A stretch of 64,000 nucleotides of DNA from JAGRGG01 sp965217265 (GTDB lineage: Bacteria > Pseudomonadota > Alphaproteobacteria > Geminicoccales > Geminicoccaceae): positions 496,001-560,000 of the forward strand of contig CBDCHP010000018.1 of NCBI GenBank assembly GCA_965217265.1, in the 5' to 3' direction. The notes beneath the pieces are model-generated. The model did no database searches and was not told the origin of the DNA. It saw only the letters and a program-made list of their open reading frames with translations. This document shows, in pieces, positions 9,601-18,041 of the stretch (positions are counted from its first letter, which is position 1; each line of letters begins with the position of its first letter). A program made the position numbers and the translations under genes.

Positions 9601-9722
9601 GCGAACGTGATCGTGTCGGCGCCGGCCCGCGCGTTGGCGGCGTCGACCGCCTCGCGCAAGGAGAGCACGCCGTCGTTGGCGTCGGTGGTGTCGTTGGGCG
9701 TGTTGACCTGAAAATCGGCCAT
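6687..9722 (-). CDS. Large beta-helix protein with two CSLREA-type units and a C-terminal DUF4114 domain
   Basis: The 1011-residue, acidic, Asp/Ala/Gly-rich protein contains two tandem units. Each opens with a SLREA-xxx-AN motif (GVLSLREAVDAANA at residues 18-31, and GVVSLREAVNLANV near 425) and continues with parallel beta-helix repeats (phrases such as NSTITG, NGGNVFG and LADNGGPT). The last 170 residues, with NSLGFYVLDEAG, LGLFLVRDG and YDGDFNDAVFAV, look like DUF4114, a likely calcium-binding beta domain. There is no N-terminal signal peptide. The C-terminus ends in small and hydrophobic residues (GDADLFGV), which would fit type I secretion, but no secretion gene is nearby. A G-rich ribosome site precedes the ATG. 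Probably surface or extracellular; role unknown. Confidence 0.85.
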   Translation of the reverse strand: MADFQVNTPNDTTDANDGVLSLREAVDAANARAGADTITFADEIQGASLSLRHGAYRDLTITDDVVIDGGADTAGFAAPSIGLGAYEPVFTVRDAAARFEDLVIGAGETGVLGVNADLDMQRMRFEGLYSPDDTTGIELQGGSLLVEDSFIRAVGGEFASNIVATDGSDVVVRRSIIDEVTANYNGTGIFVEGSLRVEDSLITGFERSTTSGITVRGELKMINSTITGINAGTSYLRSYVVELLGDSRGVITNSTITGNTVESAKGDFPHRLFLVEEDAELRLENSLVLTNTNADVAPLAVDGTLTSNGGNVFGSIDVQGAAATDVLAADAADVFALLDVDGTPVLADNGGPTPTVALLDDPANPAIDAAVAADAPPVDGRGFARDAAPDIGAFEAGAVAPPPGTEPIVVTTAEDVVDAGDGVVSLREAVNLANVRVGTDTITFADDLAGATLALEQTNGTLDVTNGLVIDGDAADGGAGGVTIRGAVSASFPTFGEDITVQDAFLRLEDLTFQQSTYVGIFGRNANIALVRAGIDGSYSYTSDTSGIRADGGSVLLEGAFIADIRGAFTAYGVQGRDGADVRLMRSEITNVTAADDYAYGVKAIGGGRVEVVQSQITGIAGIGGQNPDQATADGIFADGDLSITGSTIAASTEEDTRAAGVRTTGTLELSNSTLVVDGEAGTGAVTLQEEARAALTNVTLVGVDDGDLGMRDALVMTGGASAEVANSIVAGNERDVSGTLTSNGGNVFGAADVDGAAPGDVLGADPAEVFLTGELADNGGPTLTIALKDDPMNPAIGQAIPADAPSLDQRGFERDADPDAGSFEADAGSATPPEDVASIDIVFVSADADYANSLGFYVLDEAGNLTGEARVLFPEVSDRALDPGDATGAVGFPGDLGLFLVRDGANLGIDWETGTTRIEDGRLVHEAPDGATTTLKDYQVHFDFEPGQLLIQESFPEIYNWEDKAVSENSYDGDFNDAVFAVTKERVPPPVLLPDAAPAVAAGDADLFGV

Positions 9723-9848
9723 CGTCGGTTCCCCCCCTTTGTCCGGTCGTGCGACGAAAGAGTCGGCCTGTTCGTTCTGACGTTACGCTAACGCATCATG
9801 ACCTGAGCGCAAAGAAGGTAACAATTCTTTTGACTAAAAATATTAGCC

Positions 9849-9877
9849 TAATTGCGATTTCATCATCTTCTTGTCAA
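9849..9877 (-). promoter_or_regulatory. Candidate sigma-70 promoter for the beta-helix gene
   Basis: On the minus strand a perfect TTGACA lies at 9877-9872 and a weak -10 (CAATTA) at 9854-9849, 17 bases away. It sits in a short AT-rich stretch that contrasts with the flanks. The start codon is about 125 bases downstream. The -10 match is poor, so this is only a candidate. Confidence 0.3.
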
Positions 9878-9893
9878 GTGCCGGTCGCGGCGC

Positions 9894-10148
9894 TTACGCC
9901 CGGCGAAACCAGCCCTCGACCTTGCGCTCCCAGCGGTCGGTGATGCCGCGCGCGCGCTCGATCATCGCCTCGGCGCGGGGATGGCGCCGCGCGGTCCAAT
10001 CGAGAGTGCGCGCGGCCCAGGCCGCGTGCTTGGCAAGGATCAAGAGGCCGACGAGCAGGAACAAGACCCCCTGCAGGAACGGCAGGACGAGGCCGATCAC
10101 GCCCAGGACCAAGAACAGGTAGCCGAGCGTCAGCATGGCGTAGTGCAT
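9894..10148 (-). CDS. Small two-helix membrane protein (PGPGW/DUF454-like)
   Basis: From the ATG at 10148, which shares one base with the ligA stop (TGATG), the frame gives 84 residues. Two hydrophobic helices lie at about 2-22 (YLFLVLGVIGLVLPFLQG) and 26-40 (FLLVGLLILA), followed by a basic, Trp-rich cytoplasmic tail (RHPRAEAMIERARG, WFRRA). This resembles small inner-membrane proteins of the PGPGW or DUF454 kind, but the match is only by general pattern. A longer frame from 10175 is open inside ligA; the coupled start is preferred. It ends the bamD-recN-ligA run. Confidence 0.7.
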   Translation of the reverse strand: MHYAMLTLGYLFLVLGVIGLVLPFLQGVLFLLVGLLILAKHAAWAARTLDWTARRHPRAEAMIERARGITDRWERKVEGWFRRA

Positions 10149-12250
10149 CACTTTGGATCGATCATTGTTCGCCATTCGGCCTCGCGCAATGTGGTGACGC
10201 CGAGTACCTCGGCCTTCTTCGCTTTTGATCCGGCGTCGGCGCCGACGATCACGTAGTCGGTCTTGGCCGAGACGGCGCCCGCGACCTTGGCGCCCAGCGC
10301 CTCGGCGCGCGCCTTGGCCTCGGCCCGGGTCATCGTCTCCAAACTGCCGGTGAAGACGACGGTCTTGCCGGCGATCGGGGACGCCGCCGTCTCGGGCGCG
10401 GCCGTCGCCTCGACGTCGAGCTGTTCTTCGAGCGCTCTCAACGCTTCGAGGTTATGGTCTTCGGCGAAGAACTCGGCCAGCGCCCCGACCAGCCTCGGGC
10501 CGACGCCGTCGATGTTGGCGAGTTCGGCCCTCGCCTCCTCGTCCCCGGCCGCGAGTTTGAGCATCGCGTCCCGCCACGCGCCGAGCGTGCCGTAGTGCAG
10601 CGCCAGGAGGCGGGCGTTGGTCTCGCCGATGAAGCGGACGCCGAGGGCGTAGACGAAGCGATCGAGCGGCACGCGGCGCCGCGCCTCGATCGCGCGGGCC
10701 AGGTTCTCGACCTTGCGCGCGGCCCATCCCTCCAGCTTCGCCAGCCGTTCGAGGCGGGCGCCGTCCTTGGCCAGCGTGAAGATGTCGGCCGGACCCTCGA
10801 TCAGGCCCGCATCCAGGAGTTGCGGCACCTGCCGCTTGCCCAGGCCCTCGATGTCGAAGGCGCCGCGGGCGACGAAGTGGCGCAGCCGCTCGACCCGCTG
10901 CGCCGGGCAGATCAGCCCCCCGGTGCAGCGCCGGATCGCCTCGCCCTCGGGCCGGACCGCGAGGCTGCCGCACTCGGGGCAGCACTCGGGGAAGACGTAA
11001 GGCTCGGCGCCCTCGGGCCGGCGATCGAGGCGCACCTCCAGCACCTGCGGGATGACGTCGCCGGCGCGCTGGACCAGGACCGTGTCGCCGACGCGGATGT
11101 CCTTGGCCGCGATGTAGTCCTGGTTGTGCAAGGTGGCGCGGGCGACGACGACGCCGCCGACGGTGATCGGCGCCAGTTCGGCGACCGGCGTCAGGGCGCC
11201 GGTGCGCCCGACCTGGATCGTGATCGCGCGCACCGCCGTCTCGGCCCGCTCGGCGGCGAACTTGTAGGCCAGCGCCCAGCGCGGCGTGCGGCCGACGTAG
11301 CCGAGGCGCTCTTGCAGGCGAACGTCGTCGAGCTTCACGACGATCCCGTCGATGTCGTAGCCGAGCGTCGCCCGCTCCCGGTCGATCCGGGCGTGATAGG
11401 CAACGATGTCGTCGACGCCCTTGCAGCGCGCGCGCGACGGGTTGACCTTGAAGCCGTAGCCTTCGAGGCGCTCAAGGTAGGCGGCGTAGCCCCCCTCGAT
11501 CCTGGGCTCGGCCTCGCCCCAGCCGTAGGCGAAGAAGCGTAGAGGGCGCGACGCGCTCACGCGGCTGTCGAGCTGGCGGGCCGAGCCGGCGGCGGCGTTG
11601 CGCGGGTTGGCGAACGGCGGCTCGCCGGCGGCGACGCGGCGCTCGTTCAGGGCAATGAAGTCGTCGCGCTCCATGTAGATCTCGCCGCGCACCTCCAGGA
11701 CGGCGGGCGGGTCGGCGGTGTCGAGGCGCTCGGGCACGTCGTCGATCGTGCGCACGTTGGCGGTGACGTCCTCGCCGGTGCGCCCGTCGCCGCGCGTGGC
11801 GCCTTGGACGAGGGCACCGTTCTCGTAGCGCAGCGCGCAGGAGAGGCCGTCGATCTTGGGCTCGGCGCTGAAGTCGAGCGGCGCGTCCTCGGCGAGGTTT
11901 AAAAAGCGCCGGATGCGGGCGACGAACTCGGCGACCCCGTCCGCGCCCATCGCGTTGTCGAGCGAGAGCATCGGCAGGCGGTGGCGCACCTTGGCGAACG
12001 CTTCGAGCGGGGCGGCGCCGAGCGACAGGCTCGGGCTGTCGGGCCGGACGAGGCCTGGAAAGCGCGCCTCGATCGCGGCGTTGCGGCGGCGCAGGTCGTC
12101 ATAGTCGGCGTCGGAGAGTTCCGGCGCGTCGTTCTGGTAATATTGCCGGTCGGCGCGGGCGATCTCGGCGGCGAACCGCGCCAACTCCAGCGCCGCCTCG
12201 GCCTCGCTCAAGGCCTCGACCGGCTTTGCCGTGGTGGGTGCGAGGCTCAC
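10148..12250 (-). CDS. ligA: NAD-dependent DNA ligase
   Basis: LigA seals nicks in duplex DNA using NAD and acts in replication and repair. The 700-residue protein has the full layout: Ia domain with YYQNDAPELSDADYDDL near residue 40, adenylation domain with the active Lys in EPKIDGLS (K132), OB-fold region, zinc finger with four Cys (CCPECGSL and CTGGLICPAQ), helix-hairpin-helix motifs and a C-terminal BRCT domain (about residues 615-690, GKTVVFTGSL). The start overlaps the recN stop by 4 bases, and the stop overlaps the next small gene. The recN-ligA neighbour pair is usual in Alphaproteobacteria. Confidence 0.97.
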   Translation of the reverse strand: MSLAPTTAKPVEALSEAEAALELARFAAEIARADRQYYQNDAPELSDADYDDLRRRNAAIEARFPGLVRPDSPSLSLGAAPLEAFAKVRHRLPMLSLDNAMGADGVAEFVARIRRFLNLAEDAPLDFSAEPKIDGLSCALRYENGALVQGATRGDGRTGEDVTANVRTIDDVPERLDTADPPAVLEVRGEIYMERDDFIALNERRVAAGEPPFANPRNAAAGSARQLDSRVSASRPLRFFAYGWGEAEPRIEGGYAAYLERLEGYGFKVNPSRARCKGVDDIVAYHARIDRERATLGYDIDGIVVKLDDVRLQERLGYVGRTPRWALAYKFAAERAETAVRAITIQVGRTGALTPVAELAPITVGGVVVARATLHNQDYIAAKDIRVGDTVLVQRAGDVIPQVLEVRLDRRPEGAEPYVFPECCPECGSLAVRPEGEAIRRCTGGLICPAQRVERLRHFVARGAFDIEGLGKRQVPQLLDAGLIEGPADIFTLAKDGARLERLAKLEGWAARKVENLARAIEARRRVPLDRFVYALGVRFIGETNARLLALHYGTLGAWRDAMLKLAAGDEEARAELANIDGVGPRLVGALAEFFAEDHNLEALRALEEQLDVEATAAPETAASPIAGKTVVFTGSLETMTRAEAKARAEALGAKVAGAVSAKTDYVIVGADAGSKAKKAEVLGVTTLREAEWRTMIDPK

Positions 12251-13914
12251 GCGCCGCCCGCCGCCATCAGGCTCGTCGCCGCGGCCTTGGCCGCTTCCGT
12301 CACCTCGGCGCCGGCCAGCATCCGCGCGATCTCGTCGCGGCGCTCGTCGGGCTTGAGCCGGCGCAGTTCGACCTGGGTCGCCTCGCCGAGGACCGCCTTC
12401 TTGACCGTCAGGTGGTCGCCGGCCTTGGCGGCGATCTGCGGCGCGTGGGTCACGACCAGCACTTGGCGCTCAAGGCCCAGCTTCGCCAGCCGCTCGCCGA
12501 CGGCCGCCGCCGTGGCGCCGCCGACGCCGGCGTCGACCTCGTCGAAGATCAAGGTCGGCGCCGCCTCGATCCGGGCCAGCGCCACCTTCAAGGCCAGCAT
12601 CAGCCGGGACAGTTCACCGCCCGACGCCACCTTGGCGAGCGGGCCGAAGGGCTGGCCCGGGTTCGTTCGGATCTCGAAGACGACCCGCTCCAGCCCGTTC
12701 GCCCCGCCGCCCTCCTCGCCCAAGGCGTCGAGCCGGACGCGCAGGCTGGCCCGCTCCAGCTTCAAGGGTGCGAGTTCGGCCTGCACGGTGCCGGCAAAGC
12801 CGGCGGCGGCCTCGCGGCGCAGGTCGGACAGTTCGCGCGCCCGCTCCAGGTAGGCTTGGCGCGCCGCCTCGACCCCGCGCTCCAGGCCCTCCAGCGCCTC
12901 GCTGCCGGCGTCGATCCTCGCGATCGCCTCGGCGGTCTCGGCGTCGAGCCTGGGCAGATCCTCGACCGCGACCCGGTGCTTGCGCGCGGCGTCGCGGAGC
13001 GCAAACAGCCGGTCCTCGACCGCCTCCAGGTCGCTGTCGCCCTCGGCGAGCGCGCGGCCGGCGTCGTCGAGCTGGGCCTCGACCTCGGAGGCTTCGAGCA
13101 GTGCCCGCTCCAAGGCGGCGGCGAGCGGGCCGAGGCCGAACTGCTCGACGTCGACGCCCCGCTCCAGCCGGCGCTGTGCCGCCGCCAGCCGCTCGATGGC
13201 GCCGCCGGCACCGGCGACGCCGTCGGTCACGTCGGCGAGGGCTTCGAGGATCTTCTCGCGGTGCATGAGGCGGGTGCGGCGCTCGGCGAGGTCGGCCTCC
13301 TCGCCGGAGAGCGGCGCCAACGCCTGCAACTCGGCCAGGCGGTGGCGCAGGTAGTCCTCCTCCAGCCGCGCCTGCTTCACCGCCTGGCGCCGCGCCTCCA
13401 GGGACTTGGCGAGGTCGCGCCAGCGGGCGAACGCGGCCCCCGTCGCCGAGAGGACGCCGCCGTGCCCGCCCAGCGCGTCGAGCATGACGCTGTGCGTTCG
13501 CGGGTCCAACAGGCCGCGCTGGTCCATCTGGCCGTGCACCTCGACCAGCGCGTCGCCGATCCGGCGCAAGACGGTCGTGCTGACCGGCTCGCCGTTGACG
13601 TAGGCGCGGCTGCGGCCGTCGCTCGTGACGAGGCGGCGCAGCACGAGGTCGTCGTCGCGCGGCAGGCCCTGCTCGTCGAGGATGGCGTCGAGGGCTGAAC
13701 TGCCGGCCTCGAACACCGCCGTCACCGAGCCCTGCTCGGCCCCGGCGCGGAGCAGGCCGCGCTCGGCCCGGGCGCCGAGTGCGAGGCCGAGGCTATCGAG
13801 GATGATCGACTTGCCGGCCCCCGTCTCGCCGGTGAGCACGGTGAGGCCGGGCCTCAGGTCGAGGTCGAGGCGCTCGATCAGGACGATGTCGCGGATGGCG
13901 AGGCTGAGCAGCAT
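12247..13914 (-). CDS. recN: DNA repair protein RecN
   Basis: RecN is an SMC-like ATPase that helps process double-strand breaks. The 555-residue protein has the Walker A motif GETGAGKS at 29-36, a long central coiled-coil region rich in Glu/Arg/Ala, the signature VASGGELSRLMLALK and Walker B LIFDEVDAGVGG near the C-terminus. Length matches the family. It starts at ATG 13914, 41 bases after the bamD stop, and overlaps ligA by 4 bases. I see no damage. Confidence 0.97.
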   Translation of the reverse strand: MLLSLAIRDIVLIERLDLDLRPGLTVLTGETGAGKSIILDSLGLALGARAERGLLRAGAEQGSVTAVFEAGSSALDAILDEQGLPRDDDLVLRRLVTSDGRSRAYVNGEPVSTTVLRRIGDALVEVHGQMDQRGLLDPRTHSVMLDALGGHGGVLSATGAAFARWRDLAKSLEARRQAVKQARLEEDYLRHRLAELQALAPLSGEEADLAERRTRLMHREKILEALADVTDGVAGAGGAIERLAAAQRRLERGVDVEQFGLGPLAAALERALLEASEVEAQLDDAGRALAEGDSDLEAVEDRLFALRDAARKHRVAVEDLPRLDAETAEAIARIDAGSEALEGLERGVEAARQAYLERARELSDLRREAAAGFAGTVQAELAPLKLERASLRVRLDALGEEGGGANGLERVVFEIRTNPGQPFGPLAKVASGGELSRLMLALKVALARIEAAPTLIFDEVDAGVGGATAAAVGERLAKLGLERQVLVVTHAPQIAAKAGDHLTVKKAVLGEATQVELRRLKPDERRDEIARMLAGAEVTEAAKAAATSLMAAGGA

Positions 13915-13955
13915 GGGCGGCGACGCGCTCGGTGCTTTGTGCTTGAGTTGCGGGG

Positions 13956-14780
13956 TCAGGTGCCGGAAACGTCCGACCCCGCCGCCGGTGCCCCGCCCGC
14001 CGGCAGTGCCGCGACGCCGTGCGTCTCCATCAGCTCATAGGCGCGCGCGTACCAAGTGCTGTCGGGGAAGTTGTAGCCGAGCACGCCCGCCGCCGCGCGC
14101 GCCTCGTCGGCGACGCCGAGTGCGAGGTAGCACTCGACCAGCCGGAGCAGGGCTTCGGGCACGTGCGTCGTCGTCTGGTAGCCGTCGACCACCGCGTCGA
14201 AGCGGTTGATCGCCGCGACGTAGCGGCCGCGGTCCTGGTAGTAGCGGCCGATCTCCATCTCCTTGCCGGCCAGATGGTCGCGGGCGAGGTCGATCTTCAG
14301 GCGCGCGTCCTTGGCGTACGCGGAACTCGAGTAGCGGCGGGAAAGTTCCTCGAAGGTCCGCAGCGCGTCTCGGGTCATCGCCTGATCGCGGCCGACGTCC
14401 GAGATCTGCTCGTAGTACGACATGCCGGTAAGGTAGAGGGCGTAGGGCACGTCCTCGTTGCCCGGGTGCAGGTCGATGAAGGCGTCGAGTGCTGCGATCG
14501 CGTCGTCGTAGAGGCTGCCCTGGTAGTAGGAGAAGGCCGCCATCAACTGCGCCTGCGTCGCCCACTGCGAGTAGGGGTGCTGCCGCTCGACCTCCTCGAA
14601 CGCCTTCGCCGCCTCCTCCCAGTCGCCGTCGTCCAAGAACCGCTCGGCCTCGGTGTAGATCTCCGTCGCCGGCCGCTCGACGTAGGCGTCCTCGTCGTCC
14701 GTCGACGCGCAGGCACCCAGGAGGAGAAGGACGCCCAAGGGGCCGATGAAGCGCCAGCGCGCAAGGGTTCGATGCTGCAA
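13956..14780 (-). CDS. bamD: Outer-membrane assembly lipoprotein BamD
   Basis: BamD is the essential lipoprotein of the BAM complex, which inserts beta-barrel proteins into the outer membrane. The N-terminus has a basic start, a hydrophobic core and a lipobox LLGAC with Cys24. Five TPR-like repeats follow (for example DDGDWEEAAKAFEEVERQHP and FSYYQGSLYDDAIAALDAFI). The 274-residue length and the position upstream of recN fit the alphaproteobacterial arrangement. It is the first gene of bamD-recN-ligA and is divergent from the XRE regulator, with 119 bases between them. Confidence 0.94.
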   Translation of the reverse strand: MQHRTLARWRFIGPLGVLLLLGACASTDDEDAYVERPATEIYTEAERFLDDGDWEEAAKAFEEVERQHPYSQWATQAQLMAAFSYYQGSLYDDAIAALDAFIDLHPGNEDVPYALYLTGMSYYEQISDVGRDQAMTRDALRTFEELSRRYSSSAYAKDARLKIDLARDHLAGKEMEIGRYYQDRGRYVAAINRFDAVVDGYQTTTHVPEALLRLVECYLALGVADEARAAAGVLGYNFPDSTWYARAYELMETHGVAALPAGGAPAAGSDVSGT

Positions 14781-14899
14781 CGTCAGATTTCCATGTCGCG
14801 TGCTGTGGTCAAACTTGATTTTGCCGTTGTCGCCAAGCTACCGTCTCGCCGCGCCGCGCGCCAGTGCCGGACGGATGCAAAAGCCAGGGGTGTCTATTC

Positions 14900-15280
14900 A
14901 TGTCGAGGCAGATCGAGCGCGGCCTGGAATGCTACATCGGCGACAAGATCCGCCGTCGGCGCGCCGAACTCGGCCTGACGCAGGAAGAACTGGGCCGCGG
15001 GCTGGAGATTTCCTACCAGCAGATCCAAAAATACGAGAGCGGCGCCAACCGGATCAGCGCGTCCCGGCTCTTGACCCTCGCCCGCCGGCTCGGCGTCGAG
15101 GTCGGCTGGTTCTTCGACGGCTTCGAGACCTCGCTCCGCCCGGCCGCGCACGGCAACGGCCAGCGCGCCGCGATCGAACTGGCCCGCACCTTCAACGACA
15201 TCAACAGCGTCGAAGCCCGGGCCGCCGTCGGCGCCCTGGTCCGGGCCGTGGTCGAGCGCCAAGCCCCGCCGGGGCCTTGA
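14900..15280 (+). CDS. XRE-family DNA-binding regulator
   Basis: A 126-residue protein with an N-terminal helix-turn-helix of the Cro/CI type (about residues 15-68: IGDKIRRRRAELGLTQEELG, then ISYQQIQKYESGANRISASR). The pattern YQQIQKYESGANRIS is very common among short alphaproteobacterial XRE regulators. The C-terminal half is helical and may serve for dimerisation (LARTFNDINSVEARAAVGAL). The ATG at 14900 gives the natural N-terminus MSRQIERGLE; upstream reading adds an unlikely Cys-containing tail. The target is unknown. It stands alone between bamD and the SulP gene. Confidence 0.85.
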   Translation: MSRQIERGLECYIGDKIRRRRAELGLTQEELGRGLEISYQQIQKYESGANRISASRLLTLARRLGVEVGWFFDGFETSLRPAAHGNGQRAAIELARTFNDINSVEARAAVGALVRAVVERQAPPGP

Positions 15281-15543
15281 GGCCGCTCTCAAAGGTGCGA
15301 TGGGCCGACCGAAACTTTCTCGGCTGATGCAATTTTTGGTTGATTAATCCGCCCGAGAGTCCGTTTGTATATTTCCCGCAGGGCCTGTAACAAGGATTGC
15401 TGCAATGCAGCACGACGAGCACAACGGGTCGTCGCCGCGCCCGACACGCTTTTCTCTCGTTCATCCCAACCGACCCAATTTGGCACCGTGCCCGCTTGCG
15501 GCCGTGGATCGCGCCCGGAGAGACCCTTCTGACCACCGATCTC

Positions 15544-17019
15544 ATGTTTCGTCTCCGCTCCGAGTGGTTCGGCAACGTCCGGGCCGACGTGCTGGCCGGC
15601 CTCGTCGTCGCCTTGGCGCTGATCCCCGAGGCGATCGCGTTCTCGATCATCGCCGGCGTCGATCCCAAGGTCGGGCTCTACGCCTCGTTCTCGATCGCGG
15701 TCATCACGGCCTTTGCCGGCGGGCGCCCGGGGATGATCTCGGCCGCGACGGCCGCGACGGCCGTCTTGATGGTCACGCTCGTCAAGGAGCACGGGCTGGA
15801 ATACCTCCTGGCCGCGACCGTGCTCGCCGGCCTCCTCCAAATCGCGGCCGGGCTCATGGGCCTCGGCTACGTCATGCGCTTCGTCTCGCGCTCGGTGATG
15901 ACCGGCTTCGTCAACGCGCTCGCCATCCTGATCTTCATGGCGCAACTGCCCGAACTGATCGGCGTGCCCCTTCTCACCTACCCGATGGTCCTGGGCGGGC
16001 TCGCCGTCATCTACCTGTTCCCGCGCCTCAACCGGTCGGTGCCCTCGCCCCTGGTCTGCATCGTCCTGCTGACCGCGATGACGCTGATTCTCGGGCTCGA
16101 CCTGCGCACGGTCGGCGACATGGGCGAACTGCCCTCGACGCTGCCGGTGTTCTTGCTGCCCGACATCCCGCTTAACCTTGAGACGCTGCGGATCATCCTG
16201 CCCTACTCGGCGGCCGTGGCGGCGGTGGGGCTGCTCGAATCGCTGATGACCGCCTCGATCGTCGACGACTTGACCGACACGTCGAGCGACAAGAACCGCG
16301 AGTGCGTCGGCCAGGGCATCGCCAACGCCGCGACCGGCTTCATCGGCGGCATGGCGGGGTGCGCGATGATCGGCCAGTCGATCATCAACGTGAAGTCGGG
16401 CGGCCGGGGGCGGCTCTCGACCTTCTGCGCCGGCGTCTTTCTCCTGTTCATGATCGTCGTGCTCGGCGACTGGGTGAAGGCCATCCCGATGGCGGCCCTG
16501 GTCGCGATCATGATCATGGTCTCGATCGGCACCTTCAGTTGGTCGTCGCTCAAGAACCTGAGAATCCACCCCCGCAGTTCCAGCGTCGTCATGCTGGCGA
16601 CCGTCACCGTCGTGGTCGTCACGCACAACCTCGCGATCGGCGTCCTCGTCGGCGTCTTGCTCTCGGGCATCTTCTTCGCCTGGAAGATCGCCCAGCTCTT
16701 TCGCGTCACCTCGTCCTTGTCGCCCGACGGCACGGCGCGGACCTACCGCGTCGAGGGGCAGGTGTTCTTCGCCTCGGCCGCGAACTTCAGCGCCGCCTTC
16801 GACTTCAAGGAGGCGCTGGAGAAGGTGACGATCGACGTGGGCCGCGCCCACATCTGGGACATCTCAAGCGTCGCGGCCCTCGACACGGCCGTCTTGAAGT
16901 TCCGCCGCGAGGGGGCCGAGGTCGAGATCGTCGGCCTGAACGACGCCAGCGAGACGATCGTCGACAGGCTCGCGATCCACGACAAGCCCGGCGCCCTGGA
17001 GCGCCTCATGGGGCACTAA
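15544..17019 (+). CDS. SulP-family anion transporter with STAS domain
   Basis: SulP proteins carry sulfate, bicarbonate or other anions across the inner membrane. The 491-residue protein has 10-12 hydrophobic segments, starting with ADVLAGLVVALALIPEAIAF (the family signature), then TAATAVLMVTLV and GLLESLMTASIVDDLT. A C-terminal STAS domain covers about residues 395-485 (VFFASAANFSAAFDF, IWDISSVAALDTAVLKF). The substrate cannot be told. ATG 15544 is chosen; in-frame reading upstream to a TTG at 15397 looks non-coding. The 263-base gap before it contains an AT-rich patch (15326-15375) suited to a promoter. It ends 15 bases before a universal stress protein gene. Confidence 0.88.
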   Translation: MFRLRSEWFGNVRADVLAGLVVALALIPEAIAFSIIAGVDPKVGLYASFSIAVITAFAGGRPGMISAATAATAVLMVTLVKEHGLEYLLAATVLAGLLQIAAGLMGLGYVMRFVSRSVMTGFVNALAILIFMAQLPELIGVPLLTYPMVLGGLAVIYLFPRLNRSVPSPLVCIVLLTAMTLILGLDLRTVGDMGELPSTLPVFLLPDIPLNLETLRIILPYSAAVAAVGLLESLMTASIVDDLTDTSSDKNRECVGQGIANAATGFIGGMAGCAMIGQSIINVKSGGRGRLSTFCAGVFLLFMIVVLGDWVKAIPMAALVAIMIMVSIGTFSWSSLKNLRIHPRSSSVVMLATVTVVVVTHNLAIGVLVGVLLSGIFFAWKIAQLFRVTSSLSPDGTARTYRVEGQVFFASAANFSAAFDFKEALEKVTIDVGRAHIWDISSVAALDTAVLKFRREGAEVEIVGLNDASETIVDRLAIHDKPGALERLMGH

Positions 17020-17034
17020 AGGGGGAGAAGAACC

Positions 17035-17889
17035 GTGGCGGGGCTGATCGCGCTCATCGACGGATCGATCTACGCCAAGAGCGTCTGCGACTGCGCCGCC
17101 TGGGTCGCCGGCCGCACCGACGCCTCGATCGAGGTCCTGCACGTGCTGGGCCGGCGCGACGTGTCGAGCGAACCGGCGAACCTGAGCGGCAGCATCGGCC
17201 TTGGCGCCCGCAGCGCACTCCTCGAAGAGCTGGTCGAACTCGACAGACAAAAGGCCAAGCTCGGCTTGAAGCGCGGCCGGGCGATCCTGGAGGCGGCGCG
17301 GGAGCGGCTGGAGGGCGCGGGCACGATCGGCGTCGAGCCCAAGCTGCGCCACGGCGACATCGTCGAGACCGTCTTGGACTTCGAGCGGGGTGCCGATCTC
17401 ATCGTCGTCGGCAAACGCGGCGAGGGGGCCGACTTCGCCACGCTCCACCTCGGCTCGAACCTGGAGCGGATCGTCCGGTCGAGCCACAAGCCGGTCCTGG
17501 TCGCCGCGCGCGCGTTCAAGCCGATCGGGCGGCTGCTGATCGCCTTCGACGGCGGTCCCAGCGCCCTGAAGGCGGTCGATCACGTCGCGAGGAGCCCCCT
17601 GTTTGCCGGCCTCGAATGCCGCCTGCTGATCGTCGGCGCCGACGATCGCGAAACGCGGGCGCGGCTCGACGAGGCGGCGGGGGTGCTGCGCGCCGCCGGC
17701 CGGCCCGTGTCGGCCGAGATCGAGCCCGGTCAGGCCGACGCCGTGATCGCAAGGCGGGTCGAGGCCGATAAGATCGACCTCCTGGTGATGGGCGCCTTCG
17801 GCCACTCGCGCATCCGCAGCCTGATCATCGGCTCGACCACGACGCAGATGATCCGCGCGTGCAAGATCCCCGTGCTGCTGTTTCGCTGA
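17035..17889 (+). CDS. Tandem-domain universal stress protein
   Basis: The 284-residue protein has two UspA domains in a row. The first (about 1-155) ends with the nucleotide-binding pattern VGKRGEGADFATLHLGSNLE and RSSHKPVLVAAR; the second (about 160-284) ends with MGAFGHSRIRSLIIGSTTTQ and CKIPVLLFR. Such proteins bind ATP and modulate stress responses or a partner transporter. The GTG start at 17035 has GGGGGAGAAG upstream. It follows the SulP gene by 15 bases; SulP plus USP pairs are found in several bacteria, which suggests the USP regulates or senses the transporter, but that is inference. Confidence 0.9.
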   Translation: MAGLIALIDGSIYAKSVCDCAAWVAGRTDASIEVLHVLGRRDVSSEPANLSGSIGLGARSALLEELVELDRQKAKLGLKRGRAILEAARERLEGAGTIGVEPKLRHGDIVETVLDFERGADLIVVGKRGEGADFATLHLGSNLERIVRSSHKPVLVAARAFKPIGRLLIAFDGGPSALKAVDHVARSPLFAGLECRLLIVGADDRETRARLDEAAGVLRAAGRPVSAEIEPGQADAVIARRVEADKIDLLVMGAFGHSRIRSLIIGSTTTQMIRACKIPVLLFR

Positions 17890-18041
17890 ACGGGTGTTTA
17901 CGAGCTTGTGATTTTGGCGGGGGTGGGTCGTCGCGGGCCGAACGGCGGCAGGGGGGATAGGTGCCTGCCCCTCGTCTTTCCTGCCAGAAGCGGAGGTTTC
18001 TTTTGCGTATGGCCCATCGCGCCGAGGGCATGGAACACTTT

